From contig NZ_QOIN01000047.1 of NCBI RefSeq assembly GCF_003323715.1, forward strand, positions 496,001 through 560,000: a stretch of 64,000 nt of DNA. Direction: 5' to 3'. This document shows positions 7,828-16,072 of this stretch, one piece after another (positions within the stretch are counted from its first letter, which is position 1; the number at the start of each line of letters is the position of its first letter). Both the position numbers and the translations under genes were made by a program. Origin of the DNA: Streptomyces diacarni (GTDB lineage: Bacteria > Actinomycetota > Actinomycetes > Streptomycetales > Streptomycetaceae). The notes under the pieces are model-generated. The model was not told the origin of the DNA, did no database searches, and worked only from the letters and a program-made list of their open reading frames with translations.

Positions 7828-8829
7828 TCACTCCACTGTCAGCAGCGTCTTGCCCAAGGTCTCGCGGGCCTCGATCGCCGCGTGCGCGCCGGCCGCGTCC
7901 GCCAGCGGGAACGTCTGGCCGACGACGGGCGCGAGGCGTCCCCCGGCGGCCTCGAACAGCGCCCGGTCCAGCAGCGGTTTCGCCTGCTCGGGGGAGAGCT
8001 GGACCTGTTCGATACCGGCGAGAGCCACGCCGCGCGCGGCGGCCGCCTCCCGGGGGAGTCGCGCGAAGCCGCCGGCGGGCGCGCCGTGCGCGGAGAAGCG
8101 GCCGCCGCGCGCCGTCAGCTCGAAGGCCTCGCCGCCCAGGGTGCCGCCCGCGCCGTCGAAGACGACGTCGACGCCGCGCTCACCGACCACGGCGCGCACC
8201 TTCTCCGTCCATCCGGCCTCGGTGTAGTCGACCGCCGCGTGGGCGCCCAGTTCCTCGCGGGCGAGCGCCAGTTTCCGCTCGCCACGCGCCGCGGCCACCA
8301 CGCGCGCGCCCGCCGCCCGTGCCAGCTGCACCAGCAGGGAGCCGAGGCCACCGGCGGCCGCCGGCACGAGCACCCAGGCGCCGGGCCGCAGGGCGCCCTC
8401 GCCGACGGCGTTGTCGAAGAGGCGCACGGCGGTGGGGCCGTCGTGTGTCAGCGCGGTGGCGTCCCGCAGGCTCACGCCGTTCGGCAGGGTGCTCACCGTC
8501 TCGACACGGGCGAGGGCGCGCTGCGCGTATCCGCCGCCGGCCCCCGCGCCGGCGGGCGGGACGGTCTTGGCGACGACCTGCCTGCCCAGCCAGGCTGGTT
8601 CCACGTCCTGGCCGACGGCGGTGATCCGCCCGCCGACCGCGCCGCCGGGCACGTAGGGCAGCGGCGGGGTGAAGAGGGCCTCGCCGCGCCGCACCTGGGT
8701 CTCCAGGAAGAGCACGTCGGCGTAGGCGACATCGATGACGACCTGCCCGGGATCTGCCACCGGGTCGGGCAGGTCGACGGCTCGGAGGACGTCGGGTCCG
8801 CCGAACCGCTCCAGTGTGATACCGCGCAT
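7828..8829 (-). CDS. NADPH:quinone oxidoreductase (zinc-independent MDR family)
   Basis: A 333-residue medium-chain dehydrogenase/reductase of the QOR group. The N-terminal half has the GroES-like fold ('MRGITLERFGGPDVLRAVDL', 'YVPGGAVGGRITAVGQDV'). The Rossmann motif is 'AAAGGLGSLLVQLARAAGA', and the tail 'LVGQTFPLADAAGAHAAIE' is standard. It lacks the catalytic zinc cysteines, so it should reduce quinones or enals with NADPH. The ATG at 8829 is preferred over the GTG nine bases upstream because AGGGAA lies at proper distance. The promoter region carries a MerR/SoxR-type dyad, suggesting redox control. The last 18 bases of the gene are duplicated just past the stop. Confidence 0.87.
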   Translation of the reverse strand: MRGITLERFGGPDVLRAVDLPDPVADPGQVVIDVAYADVLFLETQVRRGEALFTPPLPYVPGGAVGGRITAVGQDVEPAWLGRQVVAKTVPPAGAGAGGGYAQRALARVETVSTLPNGVSLRDATALTHDGPTAVRLFDNAVGEGALRPGAWVLVPAAAGGLGSLLVQLARAAGARVVAAARGERKLALAREELGAHAAVDYTEAGWTEKVRAVVGERGVDVVFDGAGGTLGGEAFELTARGGRFSAHGAPAGGFARLPREAAAARGVALAGIEQVQLSPEQAKPLLDRALFEAAGGRLAPVVGQTFPLADAAGAHAAIEARETLGKTLLTVE

Positions 8830-8883
8830 CGTGACCACTTCCCTGTTGCTGGCGGATGCTCGCGCTCCGCGCGTCGAGACCGC

Positions 8884-8911
8884 GCCCCTCGCGGGTTGCC
8901 TCGCGAGGGGC
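8884..8911 (-). terminator. Hairpin between the membrane protein and quinone reductase genes
   Basis: A perfect 10-base stem (GCCCCTCGCG at 8884-8893 with its complement at 8902-8911) around an 8-base loop. It is placed to terminate transcription of the upstream gene ending at 8951. It would also lie in the leader of the oxidoreductase transcript if the promoter at 8924-8954 is used. Confidence 0.55.
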
Positions 8912-8923
8912 CGAACGGGAAGA

Positions 8924-8954
8924 AGTCTTCAACTTCAACCGAGGTTCAGGTCAA
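8924..8954 (-). promoter_or_regulatory. MerR/SoxR-like operator-promoter of the quinone reductase gene
   Basis: On the minus strand a -35-like TTGACC (8954-8949) is followed after an unusually long 19-base spacer by AAGACT (8929-8924). The spacer holds the dyad ACCTGAACCTCGGTTGAAGT (8951-8932), two 9-base arms with two mismatches around TC. Long spacers with a central dyad are the hallmark of MerR-family activated promoters, and the arms resemble SoxR boxes (ACCTCAA...TTGAGGT). The site overlaps the 3' end of the upstream gene. The -10 match is poor, so the assignment is tentative. Confidence 0.45.
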
Positions 8955-9943
8955 TCGGCCGACGGCGTCCGCACCTCGTCGCGGATGCCGTCGACGCGGT
9001 CGGCCCACTTCTGCAGGTCCACGTCCTTGGGGTCGACCGAGTAGGTGTCGAGGCTGTCCTTGGCGACGTAGGCGGCGGTCCCCGGGTCGCTCCAGGCGCA
9101 CACGGGTATCGTCAGCTTCCGTCCCTGCTGCGTCTTGACCAGGACCTCGCAGGTCAGCGGGTCGCCGGAGCCCGTGGGGGTGTAGTCGCGGCGCTTGACG
9201 GCCACGTCCATGGCCGAGCCGGACTCCATCCCGTCCATCATCTGGTTCTTCGACGTCTCCGGGTCGCCGTAGTCCTCGCCGCTGGCGGCGCCGTAGAGCA
9301 GACGCGAGGTGCCGGCGGCGTCGGCGTAGGAGCCCAGGTGGGCCTCCTCCCCCGGGTTGCCGGTGTCGACCGAGTCGCTCAGGTCGTCCTTGAGCTTGTA
9401 CGAACCGCCGTCCAGCGTCTTGGGGAACTCCAGTTCGTACTCGGTCTCCGAGGCGGTCGGGCTCGGCGTCGGCTCCTCGGCGTCCTGTGACGGCTCGGTG
9501 TCGTCGGCGGGCGCCTCGGAGTGCTCCGACTTCGCCTTGTCCCCCTTGTCCCCCTTGTCGCCGTCATCACCGGAGACGAACAGCAGCGTCCCGGCGACCG
9601 CGAGCGCCACGACGAGCACAGCGCCCACCACGAGGGCGACCACCTTGTTGCTCCGGTTCGGCGGCGGCCCGGGCGGCGGACCGCCGTACGGACCGAGCGG
9701 ACCCGCGGGGCCCCCAGGACCCGCGGCGCCCGGATATCCGGGCTGCCCGTAACCACCTGCGGACTGGCCGAAGCCGCCACCGGGCTGGCCGAAGCCACTG
9801 CCACCGGACTGGCCGTAGCCGCCTTGGGGCGCTGCGAACCCCTCCCCCTGCGGCGGGCCGAAGCCGCCTTGGGGCGAGGGTTGCTGCGGCTGCTGCGGCT
9901 GCGGGCCGGGGGGCTGGCTCGGCGGCTGCGGAGGGGTCGTCAT
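8951..9943 (-). CDS. Membrane-anchored protein with Pro/Gln/Gly-rich cytoplasmic N-terminus
   Basis: A 330-residue protein not assigned to a named family. Residues 1-98 are low-complexity Pro, Gln and Gly repeats (YGQ, FGQPGG, GGYGQ). Residues 100-123 are a single transmembrane helix. A charged 'DGDKGDKGDKAK' linker follows, and residues about 165-330 form an extracytoplasmic domain ending in acidic helices. This arrangement is common among Streptomyces surface proteins of unknown role. It is separated from the acyl-CoA ligase upstream by about 150 bases and is probably transcribed alone. Its stop codon lies inside the operator-like dyad of the next gene. Confidence 0.75.
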   Translation of the reverse strand: MTTPPQPPSQPPGPQPQQPQQPSPQGGFGPPQGEGFAAPQGGYGQSGGSGFGQPGGGFGQSAGGYGQPGYPGAAGPGGPAGPLGPYGGPPPGPPPNRSNKVVALVVGAVLVVALAVAGTLLFVSGDDGDKGDKGDKAKSEHSEAPADDTEPSQDAEEPTPSPTASETEYELEFPKTLDGGSYKLKDDLSDSVDTGNPGEEAHLGSYADAAGTSRLLYGAASGEDYGDPETSKNQMMDGMESGSAMDVAVKRRDYTPTGSGDPLTCEVLVKTQQGRKLTIPVCAWSDPGTAAYVAKDSLDTYSVDPKDVDLQKWADRVDGIRDEVRTPSAD

Positions 9944-10090
9944 CCCGTTCCTCCCGACACGAGGGAGGCGCGTACCAAGCCGATCCCCCGACTCGTTCTC
10001 CCTGGTACTCCTGCCACGGTACCGCCGTCCCCCGGACGGGTGACCGACGGGTGGCCCGTCGTACCGTCCTCCGGCACCCGGCGCGACCCC

Positions 10091-11977
10091 TCAGCCACCG
10101 TAGAGCTGATCGATCTGCTGCGCGTAGTCCCGCACGATGGCCGCCCGGCGCAGCTTCATCGACGGCGTCAGGTGCCCGCCCTCCTCCGTGAAGTCCCGCG
10201 GCAGCACGACGAACCTGCGGATCGACTCGGCGCGCGAGACCTGCGAGTTGGCCTCGTCGACCGCCTGCTGGAGGTTGCGCAGCAGGTCCTCGTCGGCCAC
10301 CAGGTCCGCCATGGACAGGTGTTCCTTCTTGTGCATCCGCTGCCAGTGCGCAAGCCCGTCGGGCTCCAGCGTCACCAGCGCCGCCACGTACGGGCGGTTG
10401 TCGCCGACCACCAGGCACTGGCTGACCAGCGGGTGGGCGCGCAGCCAGTCCTCCAGCGGCGCGGGCGCCAGGTTCTTGCCGCCCGAGGTGATGATGAGGT
10501 CCTTCTTCCGCCCCGTGATGCTCAGGTACCCCTCCGAGTCCAGCGCTCCCAGGTCGCCGGTGGGCATCCAGCCGTCGGCGTCCGCGTGCGGGGCGGCGCT
10601 CTCGTTCTCCGCGTCCCAGTAGCCGCGGAAGACGTGCTCCCCCTTGATGAGCACCTCACCGTCGTCCGCGATCCGCAGCGACGTGCCGGGTACGGGCCAG
10701 CCGACCGTGCCGAGGCGTGGTTTGAGCGGTGGTGTGGCCGTGGTCGCCGCCGTCGTCTCGGTCAGCCCGTACCCCTCGTAGATCGTCACGCCCGCGCCCT
10801 CGAAGAACGCGGCCAGCCGGTGGCCCAGCGGGGAGCCGCCGCAGATGACGTAGCGGCAGCGCCCGCCGAGCGCGGCCCGTATCCGCCGGTAGATCAGCGC
10901 GTCGTACAGCCCGCGCGCCGCCCGCAGCCCGACCCCGGGGCCGCCGCCGAACCCGTGCTCCTGCGCCTCGACCGCCTCCCCGTACCGCTGCGCGATCCGC
11001 GCCCCCCGGTCGAAGGAGGAGGCCCGGCCCATCTTCTCCGCCGTCGCCCGCCCGGTGTTGTAGACCTTCTCCAGCACGTACGGGATGCCCAGCAGGAACG
11101 TCGGGCGGAACCCGGCCAGGTCGGCCAGCAGGTCGTCCGTCTTGATGCTCGGCGCGTGCCCGAGCCGCACCCGCGCCCGCAGGCAGCCGATCGCCACCAT
11201 CCTGCCGAACACGTGCGACAGCGGCAGGAACAGCAGCGTCGAGGGCTCCTGCGACGTCACCGATTTGAAGACCGGATGCAGCAGCTCGATCGCGTTGTCC
11301 ACCTCGGCGAAGAAGTTCCCGTGCGTGAGCACACAGCCCTTCGGGGGCCCCGTGGTGCCCGAGGTGTAGATCAGCGTGGCCACCGACTGCGGGGTCATGT
11401 CGGCGCGGCGCTCGGCCACCAGCGCGTCGGGCACCTGGCGCCCCGCGTCCACCACGTGGGAGACCGCGCCCGAGCTGAACTGCCACAGGTGCTCCAGCGC
11501 GGGCAGGTTGCCGCGTTCGGCGCTCAGCAGGCGCGTCTGCTCCACGTCCTCCACGAAGCAGGCGCGGGCCTGCGCGTCCTGCAGGATGTGCCGGGCCTGC
11601 GAGGCCGACGACGTCGGGTACACGGGCACCGTGATCAGGCCCGCAGCCCACGCGGCGAAGTCCGTCAGCGTCCACTCGTAGGTCGTACGGGCCATGATGG
11701 CGACCCGCTCGCCCGGCTGGAGGCCCAGCGCGATCAGCCCCTTGGCCATCGCCAGGACCTCGGCGGCGAAGTCGCGGGCCGACATGGCCTGCCAGGATCC
11801 GTCGGGGCTCTTGCGGCTGAACGCCGGCTGCTCGGGCGCCTCGGCGGCGTTGGTGACCGGGATGTCGGCGAGGGAGCCGGTGGTCACCCGCGGTGCCAGC
11901 GGCGGCACCGAGACCTCGCGGACACGGTCGGCCTCCACGGTGGTGCGCGGCGGCGTGAGGGTGGGCGGCTGCGGCAT
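10091..11977 (-). CDS. Long-chain fatty acid-CoA ligase (FadD15-type)
   Basis: A 628-residue AMP-forming acyl-CoA synthetase. The AMP-binding P-loop is 'LIYTSGTTGPPKGCVLTH', the adenine motif is 'YEGYGLTETTA', and the C-terminal domain has 'WMPTGDLGALDSEGYLSITGRKKDLIITSG' in two adjacent motifs with the hinge and the 'GKNLAPAPLED' catalytic-lysine region. The N-terminal 'PEQPAFSRK..W' start and length fit actinobacterial FadD15 enzymes that activate fatty acids for beta-oxidation or lipid synthesis at the membrane. It lies upstream of the fadA2-like gene on the same strand but is separated from it by a 260-base repeat-bearing gap. Confidence 0.88.
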   Translation of the reverse strand: MPQPPTLTPPRTTVEADRVREVSVPPLAPRVTTGSLADIPVTNAAEAPEQPAFSRKSPDGSWQAMSARDFAAEVLAMAKGLIALGLQPGERVAIMARTTYEWTLTDFAAWAAGLITVPVYPTSSASQARHILQDAQARACFVEDVEQTRLLSAERGNLPALEHLWQFSSGAVSHVVDAGRQVPDALVAERRADMTPQSVATLIYTSGTTGPPKGCVLTHGNFFAEVDNAIELLHPVFKSVTSQEPSTLLFLPLSHVFGRMVAIGCLRARVRLGHAPSIKTDDLLADLAGFRPTFLLGIPYVLEKVYNTGRATAEKMGRASSFDRGARIAQRYGEAVEAQEHGFGGGPGVGLRAARGLYDALIYRRIRAALGGRCRYVICGGSPLGHRLAAFFEGAGVTIYEGYGLTETTAATTATPPLKPRLGTVGWPVPGTSLRIADDGEVLIKGEHVFRGYWDAENESAAPHADADGWMPTGDLGALDSEGYLSITGRKKDLIITSGGKNLAPAPLEDWLRAHPLVSQCLVVGDNRPYVAALVTLEPDGLAHWQRMHKKEHLSMADLVADEDLLRNLQQAVDEANSQVSRAESIRRFVVLPRDFTEEGGHLTPSMKLRRAAIVRDYAQQIDQLYGG

Positions 11978-12004
11978 GGTGCGGCTCCTTGGTGGTCGGT
12001 GGGT

Positions 12005-12234
12005 GGGATCCCCGGCCCCGCCCTTTCACCGTCTCCTGGGGCTCCGCCCGCGACTCTCGGTCCGCAAGCCCCTGGGGGCACTTCCGGGCCGAAGGCTGAG
12101 GGAGGGCTCCCGTTCAGCCCGTCTGGGGGCACCTCCCGGACGAAGTCCCAGGGAACTTGAGGACGAGCGAAGCGACTCCCGGGGCGTGGGAGGGGGAGGC
12201 CCCCAGGAAACGGTGAAAGGGCGGGATCGGGGAC
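12005..12234. repeat. Streptomycete intergenic inverted-repeat element
   Basis: About 33 bases at 12005-12039, containing CGCCCTTTCACCGTCTCC, are found again as a near-perfect inverted copy at 12200-12234 (CCAGGAAACGGTGAAAGGGC). Between them lie shorter complementary blocks such as CCTGGGGGCA and TCTGGGGGCACCTCCCGGA. The element fills the gap between the ligase and thiolase genes. It has the look of a dispersed non-coding REP-like sequence and can fold into one long imperfect hairpin. It may act as a terminator for the thiolase gene. Confidence 0.65.
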
Positions 12235-12241
12235 AACGTGC

Positions 12242-13561
12242 CTACGCGCGCTCCAGTACGGCGGTCACCCCCATCCCTCCGGCCGCACACACGGAGATGA
12301 GCCCTTTCGCCCCGGCGGGGGCGTCCCGCTGGGCGAGCAGCGCGGCGCCGGTCGCCACGAGCCGCGCCCCGGTCGCCGCGAACGGGTGCCCGGTGGCCAG
12401 CGAGGAGCCGGCGACGTTGAGCCGTTCCCGGTCGACGGTCGCCAGCCCGGCCTTCTCCCAGGCGGCGAGCGTGGCCAGCACCTGGGAAGCGAACGCCTCG
12501 TGCATCTCGACCAGTTCGAAGTCCTCGATGCCGAGGCCGAGCCGCTCCAGCATGCGGGGTACGGCGACGGCGGGCGCCATCAGCAGTCCGTCGCAGGCGT
12601 CCTCGCCGTCGACGAAGTCGACGGCGGCCGTCTCGTAGGCGGACAGGTAGGCGAGCGGGCGCAGTCCGCGCTCGGCGGCCCACTCCTCGCTCGCCAGGAG
12701 CACGGTCGCGGCGCCGTCGGTCAGCGGCGTGGAGTTGCCCGCTGTCATGGTCGCCTCGGTCGCGCCGCTCCCCGTGTCCCGCCCTGCGTCCCGCCCGAAC
12801 ACAGGTGGAAGCGCGGCGAGTTTCTCCGGCGTCGTGCCGGGGCGCAGGTTCTGGTCCCTGGCGAGCCCGTTGTAGGGCACGACGAGGTCGTGGAGCAGAC
12901 CGGTGTCGTAGGCGGTGGCCAGCCGCTGGTGGCTGGTGGCGGCGAGGACGTCCTGCTCGTGGCGGCCGATGCCCCACGCGCGCGCGGTACGGGCGGCGTG
13001 CTCGCCCATGGACAGTCCTGTGCGCGGCTCGGCGTTGCGCGGGATGTCCGGCACCAGGTGGCGGGGCCGGATCCGGGCGAGTACGCGGGCTCGCTCCTTG
13101 AGCGTCTTCGCGCGCCGCGTGGCGAGCAGGAGGCGCCGCAGCTGGTCGTTCACGCCGAGCGGGGCGTCGCTGGCGGTGTCGGCGCCGCCTGCGATGCCCG
13201 CCTCGGTCTGGCCGAGGGCGATCTTGTTGGCGACGGCGACGACGGCCTGGAGGCCGGTGCCGCAGGCCTGTTGAATGTCGTAGGCGGGGGTGCGCGAGTC
13301 GAGCGCGGAGCCGAGGACGGTCTCGCGGGCGAGGTTGAAGTCGCGGCTGTGCTTGAGGACGGCGCCCGCGACGAACTCGTCGACCGCATGCGCGCCGTGC
13401 AGCCCGTGGCGCTCCACCAAACCGTCGAGGGCCGCGGTGAGCATGTCCTGGTTCGAACAGGTGGCGTAGGGGCCGTCCGAGCGTGCGAAGGGGATACGGC
13501 TGCCGCCGATGACGGCGACGCGGCGCGGACGGTCCGCGCTGATGAGGCCGGTGGAACTCAT
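12242..13561 (-). CDS. Acetyl-CoA acetyltransferase / 3-ketoacyl-CoA thiolase (FadA2/FadI type)
   Basis: A 439-residue thiolase. The acyl-accepting cysteine is Cys100 in 'DIQQACGTGLQAVVAVA'. The His in 'EMHEAFASQVL' and the His in 'LATGHPFAATGARLV' complete the active site together with the final 'CAAGGMGVTA' cysteine. The long insert with 'AKTLKERARVLARIRPRHL' is typical of FadI-like enzymes. It catalyses thiolytic cleavage or condensation of 3-ketoacyl-CoA. The gene is divergent from fabG4-htdX, the same arrangement as Rv0243/Rv0242c/Rv0241c in Mycobacterium, and shares with them a regulatory gap carrying AGTAA/TTACT half-sites. Confidence 0.88.
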   Translation of the reverse strand: MSSTGLISADRPRRVAVIGGSRIPFARSDGPYATCSNQDMLTAALDGLVERHGLHGAHAVDEFVAGAVLKHSRDFNLARETVLGSALDSRTPAYDIQQACGTGLQAVVAVANKIALGQTEAGIAGGADTASDAPLGVNDQLRRLLLATRRAKTLKERARVLARIRPRHLVPDIPRNAEPRTGLSMGEHAARTARAWGIGRHEQDVLAATSHQRLATAYDTGLLHDLVVPYNGLARDQNLRPGTTPEKLAALPPVFGRDAGRDTGSGATEATMTAGNSTPLTDGAATVLLASEEWAAERGLRPLAYLSAYETAAVDFVDGEDACDGLLMAPAVAVPRMLERLGLGIEDFELVEMHEAFASQVLATLAAWEKAGLATVDRERLNVAGSSLATGHPFAATGARLVATGAALLAQRDAPAGAKGLISVCAAGGMGVTAVLERA

Positions 13562-13585
13562 CCTCGACCAAACTCCTGACCTGAA

Positions 13586-13612
13586 AGTAACCTTACTCGG
13601 AAGTAAATTTAC
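13586..13612. promoter_or_regulatory. Operator array between divergent thiolase and fabG4 genes
   Basis: Half-sites alternate without interruption: AGTAA (13586), TTACT (13593), AGTAA (13602), TTTAC (13608). They form three overlapping dyads: AGTAA-CC-TTACT, TTACT-CGGA-AGTAA, and the perfect palindrome GTAAATTTAC (13603-13612). The run is AT-rich in GC-rich surroundings and sits in a 72-base gap, so one repressor could control both directions. The TetR-family gene at 16314-16967 is the nearest candidate. Confidence 0.6.
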
Positions 13613-13633
13613 GCGAGCCGGAGGAGTTGGGGA

Positions 13634-15028
13634 ATGGCCGACCGCTATCTTCGTTGGACGCACACAGGACCGGGCCGTTTCCTCACACGCCGGCTCGGCC
13701 TCCCCCGTCCCGAAGTACTGCACCGCTGGACCGCGGAGCGTCCCACGCTGGAGGGCGGCCCGCTGCTGCACCTGACGGCCACCGCCACGGAAGGCTGCGG
13801 CCGAAAAGAGCTGCGAGAGGCGCTGGACGGCTGCGGCCTGCCCGTCGTACACGGTCGTACGGACGTCGCACACGGTCGTACGGACGGGGAAGGACGCGTC
13901 GCCGCCGTGCTCGTCGACGCTACGGCCCTCGGCACGGTCGCGGAACTGTCGGGCGTGCACGCGTCCCTGCACCCGCTGCTGCGCCGGCTCGCGCCGTGCG
14001 GGCGCGTGGTGCTGCTCGGAGCCCGCCCCGCGCCGGACGACCACCATCAGGCCGCCGCACAGCAGGCGTTGGAGGGCTTCGTCCGCTCGCTCGGCAAGGA
14101 GCTGGGACGGGGCCGCACCGCGAACCTGGTCCGCCTGGCACCGCCGGCGCGCGTGGACTCCGCGGCCTCCACCCTGCGCTTCCTCCTCTCCCCCAGATCG
14201 GCCTTCGTCAGCGGCCAGGTGATCGAGGTGACGGCGGAAGGCCACGCGCCGGGCACCGCGGACGGCGGCACCACCGAAAACGGCGACGGAAGCGGAAGCG
14301 GCGAGGGGCGGCGCCTCGCCCTGGTGACCGGCGCCGCCCGCGGTATCGGCGAGCAGATCGCGGGACGGCTGGCACGCGAGGGCGCCCACGTCCTCTGCCT
14401 CGACGTGGAGCAGGCCGCGGACGACCTCACCCGCGTCGCGGACCGCCTCGGCGGCACGGCGCTGCCCCTGGACATCACCGCCGGCGACGCGGGAGCCCGC
14501 ATCGTCGAGGCGCTGCCGGACGGCCGGCTCGACGTCCTCGTCCACAACGCGGGCATCACCCGCGACCGCAGGCTCGTCAACATGCCCGCCGACCGGTGGG
14601 CCGGCGTGCTGGACGTCAACCTGGCGAGCGTGCTGCGCACCACCGACCACCTGCTGGCCGCGGGCGCGCTGCGCGGCTCACGCGTCGTCGCCACCGCCTC
14701 GATCGCGGGCATCGCGGGCAACGTCGGCCAGACCAACTACGCGGCCAGCAAGGCGGGCGTCATCGGCTTCGTACGGGCGCTCGCCCCGCGGGCGAGAGCG
14801 GAGCACGCCACGACGGTCAACGCCGTGGCGCCCGGCTTCATCGAGACGAAGATGACGGCCGCCGTGCCGTTCGTCATCCGCGAGGCGGGGCGCCGCATGA
14901 ACTCCCTCTCCCAGGGCGGGCAGCCCCTCGACGTCGCCGAGACCGTGGCCTGGCTCGCCGAACCCGCCAGCCACGCGGTCAACGGCCAGACGGTCCGCGT
15001 CTGCGGCCAGTCCCTCCTCGGCGCCTGA
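13634..15028 (+). CDS. fabG4: High-molecular-weight 3-oxoacyl-ACP/CoA reductase (FabG4-type)
   Basis: A 464-residue short-chain dehydrogenase about twice the usual FabG length. The N-terminal ~210 residues are a degenerate Rossmann-like domain without a cofactor motif. The C-terminal domain carries 'LALVTGAARGIGEQIA', 'LVHNAGITRD', and the catalytic 'NYAASKAGVIGF' Tyr-Lys pair. These are the features of mycobacterial FabG4 (Rv0242c), which reduces 3-ketoacyl-CoA or -ACP with NADH. It starts with ATG after GGAGGAG and is 26 bases ahead of the MaoC gene, forming an operon divergent from the thiolase. Confidence 0.88.
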   Translation: MADRYLRWTHTGPGRFLTRRLGLPRPEVLHRWTAERPTLEGGPLLHLTATATEGCGRKELREALDGCGLPVVHGRTDVAHGRTDGEGRVAAVLVDATALGTVAELSGVHASLHPLLRRLAPCGRVVLLGARPAPDDHHQAAAQQALEGFVRSLGKELGRGRTANLVRLAPPARVDSAASTLRFLLSPRSAFVSGQVIEVTAEGHAPGTADGGTTENGDGSGSGEGRRLALVTGAARGIGEQIAGRLAREGAHVLCLDVEQAADDLTRVADRLGGTALPLDITAGDAGARIVEALPDGRLDVLVHNAGITRDRRLVNMPADRWAGVLDVNLASVLRTTDHLLAAGALRGSRVVATASIAGIAGNVGQTNYAASKAGVIGFVRALAPRARAEHATTVNAVAPGFIETKMTAAVPFVIREAGRRMNSLSQGGQPLDVAETVAWLAEPASHAVNGQTVRVCGQSLLGA

Positions 15029-15054
15029 GCCGCCGCGACCTGAACGGAGCCCCG

Positions 15055-15999
15055 ATGACGACACCACTGGCGCTGCACCTGCTCAAGGGAGCGCTCACCT
15101 CGCCCACCAAGCGGGGCCCCTACGCCGGCGCCCGCCTGCCGCAGGACACGCTCACCCTCCCGGCCGCAGCCCCCGGCCCCGAACACGTGCGCCGCTACGC
15201 GCGGGTGTGCGGCCACGACCCGCGCGCGGACACGCTCCCGCCCGCATACCCGCACGTCATGGCGTTTCCCCTGGCCACACGGTTGATGGCGCGCCGGGAC
15301 TTCCCCTTCCCGCTCCTCGGGCTGGTCCACACCCGCATCGAGCTGACACAGCAGCGGCCGCTCGCCCGCACGGAGAGGATCGGGCTGAGCGTCCACACCG
15401 AGAACCCGGCCGCGCACCGCAGGGGGACCACCTTCGACGTGGTCACGCGCGCGGAAAGCGACGGCGAGGTCGTGTGGCACTCCCGCAGCACGTATCTGTG
15501 CCGGCACTCCGGCTCCACCCCGGACGCCGAACCCGGCCGGAGCGCACCGCCACAGGACGCGCCCCGCGAGGACGCACGTGGCGAGGACGCACGGCCACAG
15601 AGCCCCGAGCCCCTGCCCGCCGGGGAGACGTGGAGCCTGCCCGCAGGGCTGGGCCGCCGCTACGCCGCGGCCTCGGGTGACCGCAACCCCATCCACCTCC
15701 ACGCCCTCACCGCCCGCGCCCTCGGCTTCCCCCGCGCCCTCGCCCACGGCATGTGGACCTTCGCCCGCTGCCTGGCGGCCCACGAGGCGGACAGCGGCGG
15801 CCGGGCCGACGGCATCGGCTTCGCGGAGGCGGACTTCAGGGCGCCCGTGTTCCTCCCGGCCCGGGTCGCGCACGCCGCCGACCAGGACACCGGCGCGTTC
15901 GAGCTGCGCGGGACGGGCGAGCGGCCCCGGCTCCACCTCACCGGACGCGTCAGCGCCTCCACCGCGAGCCACGGCGAAACCGCCACCCGTTCGGCGTAA
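15055..15999 (+). CDS. MaoC-type 3-hydroxyacyl dehydratase (HtdX-like)
   Basis: A 314-residue double-hotdog hydratase. The C-terminal hotdog holds the hydratase 2 motif, read as 'YAAASGDRNPIHLHALTARA' and then 'GFPRALAHGMWTFAR', with the catalytic Asp and His. The N-terminal hotdog is degenerate ('PPAYPHVMAFPLATRLM'). Homologues such as Rv0241c (HtdX) hydrate enoyl thioesters and partner with FabG4. Together with the divergent thiolase and the ligase, this makes a set for building or degrading acyl chains. A Pro/Asp/Glu-rich linker (about residues 160-185) joins the two domains. Confidence 0.86.
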   Translation: MTTPLALHLLKGALTSPTKRGPYAGARLPQDTLTLPAAAPGPEHVRRYARVCGHDPRADTLPPAYPHVMAFPLATRLMARRDFPFPLLGLVHTRIELTQQRPLARTERIGLSVHTENPAAHRRGTTFDVVTRAESDGEVVWHSRSTYLCRHSGSTPDAEPGRSAPPQDAPREDARGEDARPQSPEPLPAGETWSLPAGLGRRYAAASGDRNPIHLHALTARALGFPRALAHGMWTFARCLAAHEADSGGRADGIGFAEADFRAPVFLPARVAHAADQDTGAFELRGTGERPRLHLTGRVSASTASHGETATRSA

Positions 16000-16072
16000 C
16001 AAGAGGAGCGGGGGCACAGGCCCGGTGGTTGCGTGGCTGGAGTAGCGATCCTCTATGACGGGAGACCGGGTA

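Noticed and set aside
9521-12160. Very long plus-strand frame opposite the acyl-CoA ligase gene
   Set aside because: It is the reverse complement of a gene with clear AMP-binding motifs, and its product has only repetitive Arg/Gly/Val-rich sequence.
13627-15000. Second plus-strand frame running with the fabG4-type gene into the MaoC gene
   Set aside because: Only its last part (from 15055) is a real gene. The earlier part is an Arg/Pro/Gly shadow of the reductase.
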